A stretch of DNA of 64,000 nt from Liriodendron chinense (Eukaryota; Streptophyta; Magnoliopsida; Magnoliales; Magnoliaceae). A model generated the notes under the pieces. The model ran no database searches. It had not been told where the DNA came from and was given only the letters and a program-made list of their open reading frames with translations. The stretch lies in NCBI GenBank assembly GCA_003013855.2, contig PVNU02000853.1, positions 2,914,001 to 2,978,000 of the forward strand, read 5' to 3'. Within the stretch, counting starts at the first letter, position 1; the number at the start of each line of letters is the position of its first letter. Below, one piece after another: positions 55,304 to 64,000 of this stretch. The position numbers were made by a program, and so were the translations under genes.

Positions 55304-57523
55304 GTGTCAAGTTCGTCTAAAGAGTCGCATGAGCTTGAAGTCGAATCATATGACTTTGACATCGAATTAGACTTCGAGCTCATGGGTCTGGACGAAGCCC
55401 GGGATGAGGAAGATGATGATCCAGCTCCCGAACTAGAGGATCTCCTCAAAAAGTTCGAATCTAAAGCCAGTGTTGTAGCCGATGATTTTGAGATTGTAAA
55501 CTTGGGGACGCCTAAGATCCCTAGGGAAGTACGCATTGGAAAATCGTTGCCACCTGAGATGAAACAGAAAATGATAGAGTTCCTAGCTCCAAGATTGTTC
55601 AACTTCGCGTTCTCATATGAAGACATGTCGGGGCTCGATGAAAAGCTCGTTGTACACCATCTGCCAACCAAGGCAGATATGAAGCCAGTGAAGCAGAAAC
55701 TTCGAAGAATGAAGCCAGAATGAGCTCTGAAAGTCCGAGATGAAGTCATCAAGCAGTACAACGCGGGATTCTTGGTAGTCTCCAACTACCCTGAATGGCT
55801 CGCCAACATCGTGCCAGTACCAAAGAAGGACGGCAAGGTTCGAATGTGCATCGACTTTCGAGATCTCAACAAAGCCAGTCCAAAAGATGACTTCCCTTTG
55901 CCACATATCGACACTCTGGTAGACAACACCGCTAGATACAAAATCTTCTCATTCATGGACGGGTTCTCAGGATACAATCAGATCAAGATGGCCGTCGAAG
56001 ATCGCGAGAAGACATCGTTCATCACTCCCTGGGGAACCTTCTGTTACAGGGTAATGCCGTTCGGTCTGAAGAACGCAGGAGCAACATATCAGCGAGCAAT
56101 GACAGCACTATTCCACGACATGATGAACAAGGAGCTCGAAGTATATGTGGACGACATGATCGTCAAATCTCGCACAATTGAAGGACACTTTGAAGATCTG
56201 AAGAAGTTATTCAACAGATTAGAAAAGTACAAGCTCCGTCTCAACCCTCAGAAATGTGTCTTCGGTGCAATGGGAGGTAAGCTCCTCGGCTTTATGGTGA
56301 GCGAGGATGGCATCAGGGTCGACAAGACCAAAACCAGAGCAATCATCGAGATGCCCCCTCCTAGAACAGAGAAAGAAATTCGTGGCTTCCTCGGCAGAAT
56401 TCAATACATCAGTCGCTTCATCGCACAGCTCACACCTATCTGTGAGCCCATATTCAAGCTCCTTCGGAAGAACGTCCCAAAAGAATGGAATGATGATTGC
56501 CAAGTCGCTTTCGACCGCATCAAGAAGTATCTCATGAATCCTCCAGTCCTAGTGCCACCCACTCCCGGACGACCACTATTGTTATACATCTCAGTAGCAG
56601 CAGAAGCCATTGGCTGTGTCCTCGGCCAGCACGACGAGACCGGGAAGAAGGAACAGGCAATATACTATTTGAGTCGAAGGTTCACCGACTATGAGACCAG
56701 GTATTCCCCGATTGAGAAGACTTGCCTCGCCCTAGTCTGGGCAACTCAGCGACTCCATCAATACATGATTGCATTCCCTATTCTCCTCCTCGCTCACATG
56801 GATCCGCTCAAGTACCTGTTCGAGAAACCGGCACTCACTAGGAGAATAGCTAAATGGCAGCTACTCTTGTCTGAGTTTGACATCACCTATGTCACTCAAA
56901 AGGCAATCAAGGGGCAGGCCCTCGCCGATCATCTTGCGGCTCACTCTCTCCTGGACTATCAGCCGCTCAAGACGTTCTTTCCTGATGAAGATCTCTTGCT
57001 CATTGAAGAGGATGAAAAGAAGAAGAAAGATGAATGGACATTATTCTTCGACGGCGCAGCAAATTCTAAAGGGAGTGGTATTGGAGCAATCCTCTACTCT
57101 CCAGATGATGTCCCTATTGCTATCTCGAGGCGCATCGCATTCGAGTGCACCAACAACATGGCAGAGTATGAAGCATGCATCGCTGGCTTAAGGGAAGCCA
57201 TAATCTTGGGTGTCAAGAAGCTACGAGTGTTTGGAGACTCACAGCTTATCATCAATCAGACCAATGGCGAATGGAAGACCAAAGACGAGAAGTTGATACC
57301 ATATCATGTGTATCTTGACAATCTGATCGAAGAATTCAAGGAAATCACCTTCTCATACATGCCCAGAGCCAAGAACCAGTTTGCAGATGCTCTCGCCACG
57401 CTTGCATCAATGCTCGAGATCCCGAAAGGAGCTTCAGAATGGGAGCTCACAGTCGAAATTCAAGAAGAACCTGCTTTTTGCCTGCAAATAGAAGAAGCCG
57501 AAGCTGTCCCTGACAAACCCTAG
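55304..57523 (+). pseudogene. Element B reverse transcriptase and two RNase H domains
   Basis: A pre-RT acidic segment (55304-55723) ends at TGA 55721-55723 and the same frame continues. RT motifs: YPEWLANIVPVPKKDGKVRM, DFRDLNKASPKDDFPLP, DGFSGYNQIKMAVEDREKT, MPFGLKNAGATYQRAM, and catalytic YVDD at 56144-56155. The RT thumb and gypsy RNase H follow (FLGRIQYISRFIAQL, LLLYISVAAEAIG, YSPIEKTCLALVWA). A second RNase H (57030-57410) has LFFDGAANSKGSGIGAIL, NNMAEYEACIAGL, FGDSQLIINQTNGEW and NQFADALATLAS. The TAG at 57521-57523 stands where a Trp codon would fit. Confidence 0.93.
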
Positions 57524-58773
57524 TATGCCGACATCAAGCAATATCTCGAAACCCAGGAGTATCCAGAGTCAAGCAACAGCGACAGATCGCCGAACCATTC
57601 AGCGTTTGGCCGGCCAGTTCACCATCAGTGGCGAGGTTCTTTACAAGCGATCCTATAATCACATCCTCCTTCGATGCGTCGACGAAACAGAAGCTGCAAA
57701 GATCATGAAAGAAATACACGAAGGAATCTGTGGCCCACACATGAATGGGCACATGATGGCAAAGAAGATTCTACGACTCGGCTACTATTGCCTCACCATG
57801 GAGACAGACTGTTGCCAGCACATCAGAAAATGCTTCAAGTGTCAGGAGCATGCGAATCAAATCCATGCCCCATTATCAGAGTTATACAACCTGACCACCC
57901 CCTGGCCCTTCTCCATGTGGGGGCTCGACATCATCTGCAAGATCAGTCCCAAAGCATCAAATGGTCATGAGTACATACTTGTGGCAGTCGACTACTTCAC
58001 CAAGTGGGTTGAGGCAGCCTCCTACACCACGATTGCAGCATCTCAAGTGATCAAATTTATGAGGAACAACATCATATGCCGGTATGGAATCCCCAATGCT
58101 ATCATCACAGATAATGGGACCCCGTTCGTCAACAAGAAGATGGATGACTTCCTCAGCAAATTCAAGATCCAACGTCATCGATCAAGCCCCTATCGTCCCC
58201 AGATGAATGGTGGGGTAGAAGCCGCAAACAAGACAATCGTCAGGATACTTGAGAAGATGGTCGTGACCTATCGAGATTGGTCAGATATGCTCCCATATGC
58301 ACTTTGGGCCTATCGAACGTCTGTACGGTCTGCTACGGGCATTACTCCTTTCGAACTTACTTGCGAAATGGAAGCAGTCCTACCAGTCGAGGTGGAAATA
58401 TCATCATTACGGGTATTACTAGAAAGCGGAATTGAAGAAGGAGAATGGCAACGAGCCAGACTTCGATCAGTTGCAGCTAGCAGATGAAAAGCGCATGCGT
58501 GCACTAAGTCATTCACAATGCTATCAGAAAAGGATCGCTCGGGCTTACAACAAGAGAGTCCGAAAAAGAAGTTTCAAGGTAGGCGACATGGTCATGAAGA
58601 AGATTCTACCGTCGCACCTTCCGGATCCCAGAGGAAAGTTCAAACCCTCGTGGGACGGGCCACTGATCATCAAAGAAGTACTTCCCGGAGGCGCCCTCCG
58701 ACTCACCAGCATGAGAGGGGTGGATCTTCCTGAGCCAACCAACGCCGACAACGTGAAGATCTTTCATGGGTAA
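57524..58773 (+). pseudogene. Element B integrase
   Basis: The frame shifts near 57570. The HHCC finger is present (HEGICGPHMNGH, then CFKCQ), and so is the catalytic triad: GLDIICKISP, IITDNGTPF, and Glu in GGVEAANKTI. The core ends with WAYRTSVRSATGITPFELT. A second frameshift near 58430-58460 leads to the C-terminal part (QKRIARAYNKRVRKRSFKVGD, FKPSWDGPLIIKEVLPGG) ending at 58773 with NADNVKIFHG. All catalytic residues are kept despite the breaks. When active it would insert the cDNA. Confidence 0.92.
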
Positions 58774-59895
58774 GCCATTCTGACCTTATCAAAAGTTACT
58801 TTAATAAAGCTGAAGTCAAGAGGTTGAAGCTAAGACCTCTGAGAAATCATTTCCGTCCACCAACAAGTGTTTCAAATAAGGGGATTCAAAAAGAGAAACA
58901 TACAAAAAAAAGAGGGATTCAAAAGGAAAAGAAAAAAAAGGGGAGAGAAAAAGAATATAAAAAAAAAGAGAAAAAAAGAGAAAGAAAAAGGGAAGCCAAA
59001 GAAAGGCACTCAAGAAAAAAAATTAATCCAAGAAACACAGTCATCCATCCATTCATCTCAGAGGGGTCTTTAGCAAAGACCGACTGCTCTATTATCGTAA
59101 CTCAGGATAAGGGCTGAAAGACTGCCATCGGCCGGCAATGACGGATTCCCGACCTCTAGCCGCCGCAGTTATCCAAGGATGCAGAAAAAGAAAAAGAAAA
59201 AAAAAGAGAAAAAGAAAATGTGTGCCTAAACAAAGAGGGCGGAGTGAAAACTCGAAAGGGCGCTCCGAGTAAAAGCAGTGGGCATACAGCGGACTTGGTG
59301 AAAACCTGAAAGGGCGCCAAGGGTAAAAACAGCATAGCTGCCAAGGGGCAGGCAAGACTAAATACCCGGGACGTGGTGAAAACCCGAAAGGGCGCCACGG
59401 GCAAAAATGACGGGAAAAAGCCGGCTGTGGTGAAAACTCGAAAGAGCACTGCAGGCAAAAATGGCTCAAATGAAAAAAAGAAAAAATAAAAGTGCAGGTA
59501 CCAAGAAATCAGACAGTCCAGATCGGTTCAAGCAGTGAAAGTGCAAGAACAAGAGGAAGTACAGTCAGGAGCGAAGAACTCTACAAACTCTGACAATCTC
59601 AGGAAGCAAGAGTTTCCATTGCCTACATCTCTAGGGAACCAAAGGATCAAGCAAGTCAAATCTCGAGACATCGGTCAAATCACCAGTTCTGATTCCTATA
59701 TCCCGACACAAAATCCAGACACACTCACAAGACAACTAATGGCACAATAGATTCCCAAAACAGTTTTCTTTTTCATTAAAAGTATCATATTTCTTTTACA
59801 CATGTCATATCATCTTTTTCAAAAAAATACAAAAAAAAAATGCATCATCATCAATCATTTACGCAAAAAAATCAGTGTGCAGGTGGCCAACATAA
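58774..59895 (+). other. Tail-to-tail gap between pol and the antisense PMD gene of element B
   Basis: Contains an A/G-rich stretch (58870-59030), a perfect hairpin GGTCTTT-agc-AAAGACC (59065-59081), another A/G-rich tract (59180-59220), the four structured repeats (59240-59454) and AT-rich 3' sequence. A 71-codon plus-strand frame at 59535-59750 has no recognisable feature. Confidence 0.6.
59240..59454 (+). repeat. Four tandem copies of an RNA-like hairpin with GAAA tetraloop
   Basis: Hairpins at 59240-59267, 59294-59321, 59372-59399 and 59425-59454. In each the outer 5' arm ends in TG and is followed by AAAA (unpaired), a 3-base arm, GAAA, the matching 3-base arm, then a 3' arm starting CG or CA. 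Outer arms: CGGAGTG/CGCTCCG, CTTGGTG/CGCCAAG, CGTGGTG/CGCCACG, CTGTGGTG/CACTGCAG. Inner arms: CTC/GGG, CCT/GGG, CCC/GGG, CTC/GAG. Arms vary but pairing is kept, with T-G pairs that are stable only as U-G in plus-strand RNA. Loop and bulge are invariant. Confidence 0.8.
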
Positions 59896-62504
59896 TTAAT
59901 CTCTACCCTCCTCCCCGGCCACATCAGGTGAGTCCTCTGACTCATAAAAAGATAGCCTCGCACTCAACCTGCTCACCTCCATACGCAGGTAATGCGCCTC
60001 ATCGCGCTCAAGGGTACGGATTGCTGTCTCCTCGTCAGACAACCTCTGATCGGCAGCCAATCTCCTCGACATCATCTCACAATGATACCGAAGTGCAGAG
60101 ATCTCAGACAGCAGATGGCCATGAGTGGCCAAAAGGAAGCCAGGATCGATAAACGGGCGCTCCTCAAAGGGTTCATATGAACCGGATGAAGAGCCAGCAT
60201 CTCCAAGGATATCCTGCTCATCCTCATCAACAGTCTGGTGCCAACAAGGGATACGTCGATACAAAGACTGCTCAGCAACCCAGTACTGATATGGGGCGGT
60301 CGCCATCGGAAAAGTCCGCAGCTCAAAACCCAGCAAATCAGCAGTCAAGAAACTAGCCCAAGAACAATCAATCCGGGTCCTAAAGTCAGAGGATCTGGAT
60401 GGAAGTGCTCGACGCCCGATACCCGTGAAAGCGAAAGGAGGAACATCCTGCTCGTATCCAAACTGCCGCAGGAATCGGAAGGGATGGTAAGAAAAGTAAG
60501 ATCAAAAGCCTACCAACATCAGAGGAAGGCGATGTGCATCACAAAGCACTGGAGGAAGTGAAAGCCAAGATGACTCCCAACGAACGTTCCAGTCACGAAG
60601 TTCAGCGAACATCCTGCGATATAAGGGCTCGCTCATCCTAGCTGTAGGCGGAAGGAACTCCATGATATAACGCATGATGTCAGAGCCCGGGATGCCAGGA
60701 AGAGGTACAGGAACGGTCAGAGAAAGACACTCCCATAGCCAGACCTGATCACAAAAGAAGTTCAGCTAGAGCAAAACAAGTCCTGACAAAGCAAAAGGAA
60801 AAGGTGTAGGAGAAATACCTGAAGAAATGCACAGCAGCCGCGAAGGACACGAGTGCGGCCCAAGGCGCAGTCGGTCAGCCCATCGAATAGCTCGGCCAAG
60901 ATGAGAGAAATGATCCCCTGCCGACGGATAGCTCGGCTCATCACCTCAAAAAGCAAAGGAGTCTGGGATCTGCGCCATCCCGAGAACAGCACCTCAGCAA
61001 TCAAGCAGAACATTAGTGCGTTCTGAGCAAAGGTAGAGCCGACCGTACTCTGAAGACCCGAAAAAAGATCATACAACAAGTCCAAGGAGAACACCACAGC
61101 ATCCTGGCCACCGGCTGCAGGCCGAACAAGATAGGGGATCCCTAACCAGTTCTGCGGTGTAGTAGTCTTCGGCGATGTCTTCGGCGAGAAGTACTGAGTA
61201 TAATCCAAGGGTAAGCCTGTCAAGCGTGCAAGCTCCTCCAAAGAAGGCCCCATCTCCATATCGTTGAACGCAAACAAGTTCAACGAAGGGACCCAGTCAA
61301 TCAAGGCAGCTCCGAGCATCCTCCAGTCAATATCAACTCTGGCCATATGGATCAGACTGCCGAAGCCATAGGACTCTAACTCCCGAATCTCATAAGCTGA
61401 CAAACTGTCAAGCCAAGCAAGCAGTCGAGGCAAGCAAGAAGAACGAGGAAGCAGCTGACAAGTCCTCACTGGTACCCCCTCCAGCACAAAAGGCTCAGAA
61501 ATCAATGATGACTCATCAAGGATCGGAAGGTCAACGGGCGAAGGAGAAGGAAAAGCTGGAACCTCTGCAGACTCGACAGCCCCTGACCTGCCCTCAGTAA
61601 CGGCTATGTCTGATATAGTCACATCACTATCTGAAACTGTCATAACCTCAGTCGCATGGGAAGACTCGCCCACCTCATGAACAGAGTGCGCAAAAGACCG
61701 ACGATCAGGAGAAAGACGATACTCCCCATCAAAAGGGCTACCAGTAAAGATCACGCCGCACATCGTGGCACCCTGGCTAATCTGACCGTCAAAGAATGCA
61801 TCTGAACCATCCAAAAGGGTCCCGGCTACCCCGATCGAAGAATCAACGGCCAGATCCGGACCTGCGGCCCTCTCCAGTAGGAAATCATGAATCCAGTCAT
61901 CATCCTGGCCGATCAAAGGGATCATCGAGGCATCCACACCGTCCATCATCAGGGGAACATCATCAATGATCACATCAAGTCCACCCAAAGAAGTATACCG
62001 CACATCCTGGCCCTCATCCAGAGCATCCAAACCGTCAAAAATACCATCTGAACCATCTATCCCATCCAAGCATGAGATCAGCCCATCTATGTCCCTCATG
62101 GTCCCATCATCACCATCCATCACATCATCCATGGGGCCCACACTCAAGGGATGCATAGCTTCACCCATGTCCCATCTTATCATCCTATCCATACCATCCA
62201 TTTCTCCCACAATCAAAGGCCTACCCAAATCTGGAATTACAGCCATTCCACCATTAATAGAGCCATTCAAAGCTCTCCCAACAACCACCCCTAATTCATC
62301 ATCAATACCCCTATTCAATGCTCCATCCCCACCATCAATCAAAGGCACCTCACCATCTTTAAAGCCTTCATCAATTGCTGCAACATGGGACCCACCAATC
62401 TCTCCCACAATGGCCCCCAAGCCATCATCAATGGCTGCCCAAGAGAGGATCAATAAAGAAAAAGACAAAAAGAGAAGGAAAGAAGGGACAAAAGGAATAT
62501 TCAT
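59896..62504 (-). CDS. Antisense gene of element B: plant mobile domain (PMD) protein, three exons
   Basis: Exons 62504-60819, 60744-60514 and 60462-59896, introns of 74 and 51 bp with GT..AG ends. All exon lengths are multiples of three, giving about 827 residues without a stop. I chose the Met at 62504 (GCAGCCATG); the frame is open to 62828, so an earlier start is possible. After the Met a hydrophobic stretch (FVPSFLLFLSFSLLILSWA) could be a signal or anchor. Then comes an Asp/Gly-rich, low-complexity region. The PMD follows: RELESYGFGSLIHMARVDIDWRMLGAALIDWV, FNDMEMGPSLEELARLTGLP, and across intron 1 GCCAFLQ joined to VWLWECLSL, the W.WE motif typical of PMD proteins. The end is acidic. 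PMD proteins are linked in plants to transposons and silencing factors; the role here is unknown. The 51-bp second intron is unusually short. Confidence 0.72.
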
Positions 62505-63515
62505 GGCTGCAATCGAACCCGGACGTGCAGGGAATGAGGAGACAGGGACAGTGGACAGAGGAGAGTGTCCGAACCAGAGCCAGCCCAAGCCGCTCAAGAG
62601 GCGAGCCTTGGGCGGCCTGCCCTGGGCCGCCCGTACGGACGCAGATTTCCTCTCTCCGCGGGATTGGCTCCAGGGTTCTTGGTAGGTGAGGCTGACAGTC
62701 CACGTCAGCAGATGGCGCTCCATGGGCCGCCCAAGGCTCCGGTCCACTCCAGATTTCGACTGAGGCTGATCAAGATCATATAAAAGCTGCCCCACCGGTC
62801 CAATCACGAAGCAATGCGGCCAGAGCATGGCTGATCAGGCCAAAAAGAAGAAAAGGTGATCAAGTGGGGGCCACAAGCAATCCAAGCCGTTCAAAGACTA
62901 GATCATCATGATCTAAACCATTGAGGGACCTACATGAGCCACCAAACAACAAGATCAAAGGGCGGATCATCAAAAGAAGGGCCAGAATTCAAGATCTAAT
63001 CATCAAGTGGGCCCACAAAGCCAAATCAAGCGATCTGAGACGTTCAAGCCATCATCCACACCATGAGAAGCCTTCTTAGTCTCACAAATCATCAAAAGAG
63101 GTGCCCCAAAGTAAAGCTAAGGTCTCAAATGGGCCCACAGGGCCGAATCTATCAATCTGAACCATTCAAGGACTAGATCATCAGGATCCTAAACCATTGG
63201 AAAGCTTACACAAGTCATGGAGCAGTAAGATCAAAGGTTCGATCATCAAAAGAAGGGCCAGAATCCAAGATCTAATCATCAAGTGGGCTCACAAGGCCTA
63301 ATCAAGCAATCTGAACCGTTCAAGTCATCATCCATGCAGTTAAGAAGCCTCATCTTCCACAAATCATTAAGGAACAAGTCAAAGGTCAAAGCGTCCAGAC
63401 ATCATCAAAGAATTTTGAGACAAATCAAAGATTATATATTCATTCAAAAGAGCTTGATACAAAAGAAGATAAAAGCAAAGATACAAGGCCATACAAAGCA
63501 GGGCACCCAAGCAGA
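62505..63515 (-). repeat. Region between the two antisense genes, with ~140-bp diverged tandem units
   Basis: Four related units start near 62859, 63004, 63127 and 63279 with TCAAGTGGGCCCACAAGGCC-like sequence followed by ATCTGAACCGTTCAAG. GATCATCAAAAGAAGGGCCA also occurs twice (62966 and 63246). Presumably the promoter side of the PMD gene and the 3' flank of the next antisense gene. Confidence 0.6.
62610..62637 (-). promoter_or_regulatory. LTR-like palindromic motif in the PMD gene leader
   Basis: Read on the minus strand it matches the LTR motif at 2245-2272 in 26 of 28 bases, with arms GGGCGGCC and GGCCGCCC. It lies about 105 bp upstream of the chosen ATG. A TTTATATG TATA-like word lies further upstream, near 62785-62792. 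Confidence 0.55.
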
Positions 63516-63950
63516 CTACAAGTCGCCAACATAGTCATCATCGTCCCTCCTCGCGTCCCGCTCCCGACGATAAAGATCCATCAAAGGAGCAGTCACCGAA
63601 CCTCAAGCATACCTGTGACGGCCACCTGAAACATAAAGCGAAGGAAGCAGAGGCCCCTGGCCGAACAGCAAATACCACTCATCATAATCACGATCCGGGA
63701 TCGTGAAACGAAATCCAGGCTGGCCCACAAGAGCTCCAACTCTCTCATCAACTGGCATCCGAGCAGCTGGAGGAGGTGCAGAATAAGGGACCCGAGCCAC
63801 TCCAGTGACTTGCCGAAGCAACCTCTCCCCAAGGTACCACTGAAAAGATTCAGCGTCGGAAAGCATAATACGGAGACATGAAGCATCATATGCCTCCACA
63901 CGCTGAGGGGTATAATAGAGAGGGAAACTGGCATATGGCATCCGAGCGAG
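63516..63950 (-). pseudogene. Second antisense gene of element B, last exon, with premature stop
   Basis: A splice acceptor TCTGCTGCAG at 63960-63951 opens the exon. It reads ARMPYASFPLYYTPQRVEAYD, LLRQVTGVARVPYSAPPPAARM, FRFTIPDRDYDEWYLLFGQGP and then reaches TGA at 63603-63605. The same frame continues after that stop to an Arg/Asp-rich acidic end and a TAG at 63518-63516. The layout (short conserved block, Pro-rich linker, acidic tail) resembles the last exon of the PMD gene next to it, so it may be a second PMD gene whose main exons lie beyond the window. I am not sure of the family. Confidence 0.5.
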
Positions 63951-64000
63951 CTGCAGCAGATGAGGTTACCACGATCAGTTACAATACAGCACGAGGGGTA

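Larger units (their letters stand above)
48610..64000 (+). mobile_element. Element B: Tat/Ogre-type Ty3/gypsy retrotransposon, 3' end outside the window
   Basis: Starts with a 1554-bp LTR (TGTAGACACC to TTCACA), preceded by cttac as the likely target duplication, then a tRNA-Arg type primer site, gag, protease, RT, two RNase H domains and integrase on the plus strand. A long 3' region carries genes on the opposite strand. No 3' LTR appears before 64000. The tRNA-Arg primer, second RNase H and antisense genes point to the Tat lineage, Ogre-like branch. Gag-pol has in-frame stops and at least three frameshifts, so this copy is inactive. Confidence 0.93.

Noticed and set aside
59535..59750. 71-codon plus-strand frame between pol and the PMD gene
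   Set aside because: Short, with no recognisable features, and lies in the convergent untranslated gap.
61966..62685. 239-codon plus-strand frame rich in Ser and Pro
   Set aside because: Mirror of the low-complexity Asp/Gly region of the PMD gene on the minus strand; no domain and no splice or promoter support.

Overview
The window is a stretch of a large, repeat-rich plant nuclear genome. I find no ordinary host gene. The evidence is the mix of element families: Ty3/gypsy elements of the Athila and Tat lineages, Ty1/copia, a hAT DNA transposon, hAT-type MITEs, plant-type short introns and a plant mobile domain (PMD) protein. Scattered GTGGGCCCCAC-type non-coding repeats remind me of woody magnoliids, but that is an impression and not proof.

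Layout. (1) 1-18045: an Athila-type element on the minus strand (A), running off the left edge. Its protease is split by a solo LTR of a Tat-type family (1821-14335, flanks gtcaa/gttaa). That solo LTR is itself split by a complete Tat/Retand-type element E (2978-13945, minus, 1046-bp LTRs, perfect tagag duplication). (2) 18046-18619: the 3' end of a copia-like LTR into which A seems to have inserted, then a small hAT MITE (18624-18850). (3) 18851-44060: a roughly 1.25-kb non-coding unit repeated in tandem (R). It is interrupted by a copia element F (20771-33538), which carries a non-autonomous Athila-like element C (20891-28013) inside its 5' LTR. It is also interrupted by a hAT transposon D (33799-39379, perfect 8-bp duplication ccagatac) and by MITEs. 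(4) 44061-48609: non-coding MITE and SINE debris. (5) 48610-64000: a second Tat/Ogre-type element B on the plus strand, of the same LTR family as the solo LTR; its 3' LTR lies beyond the window.

How the genes work together. Both Tat elements share one plan. Gag-pol lies in the sense direction. Separate spliced genes lie on the opposite strand between pol and the 3' LTR: a gypsy-type transposon (Transposase_28-like) coiled-coil protein in E, and a PMD protein plus a second antisense gene in B. Pol and the antisense gene face each other tail to tail, and the gap between them holds tandem repeats in both elements. In B these are four copies of an RNA-like hairpin (7-8 bp stem, AAAA bulge, 3-bp stem, GAAA tetraloop) whose stems change in a compensated way from copy to copy. 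G.U pairs make sense only on the genomic RNA strand. This is the signal I would follow first. A 28-nt palindromic motif just upstream of the LTR TATA box also recurs, in the matching transcriptional orientation, in the leader of the antisense PMD gene.

State of the elements. All coding regions are broken. In E the 5.5-kb gag-pol stays in one frame and is broken only by six stop codons, each one C-to-T change from CAA, CAG or CGA. The hAT transposase also decays mainly by in-frame stops. B carries in addition several frameshifts. I ran no searches; family names rest on recognised motifs, and identity statements come from reading alignments by eye.
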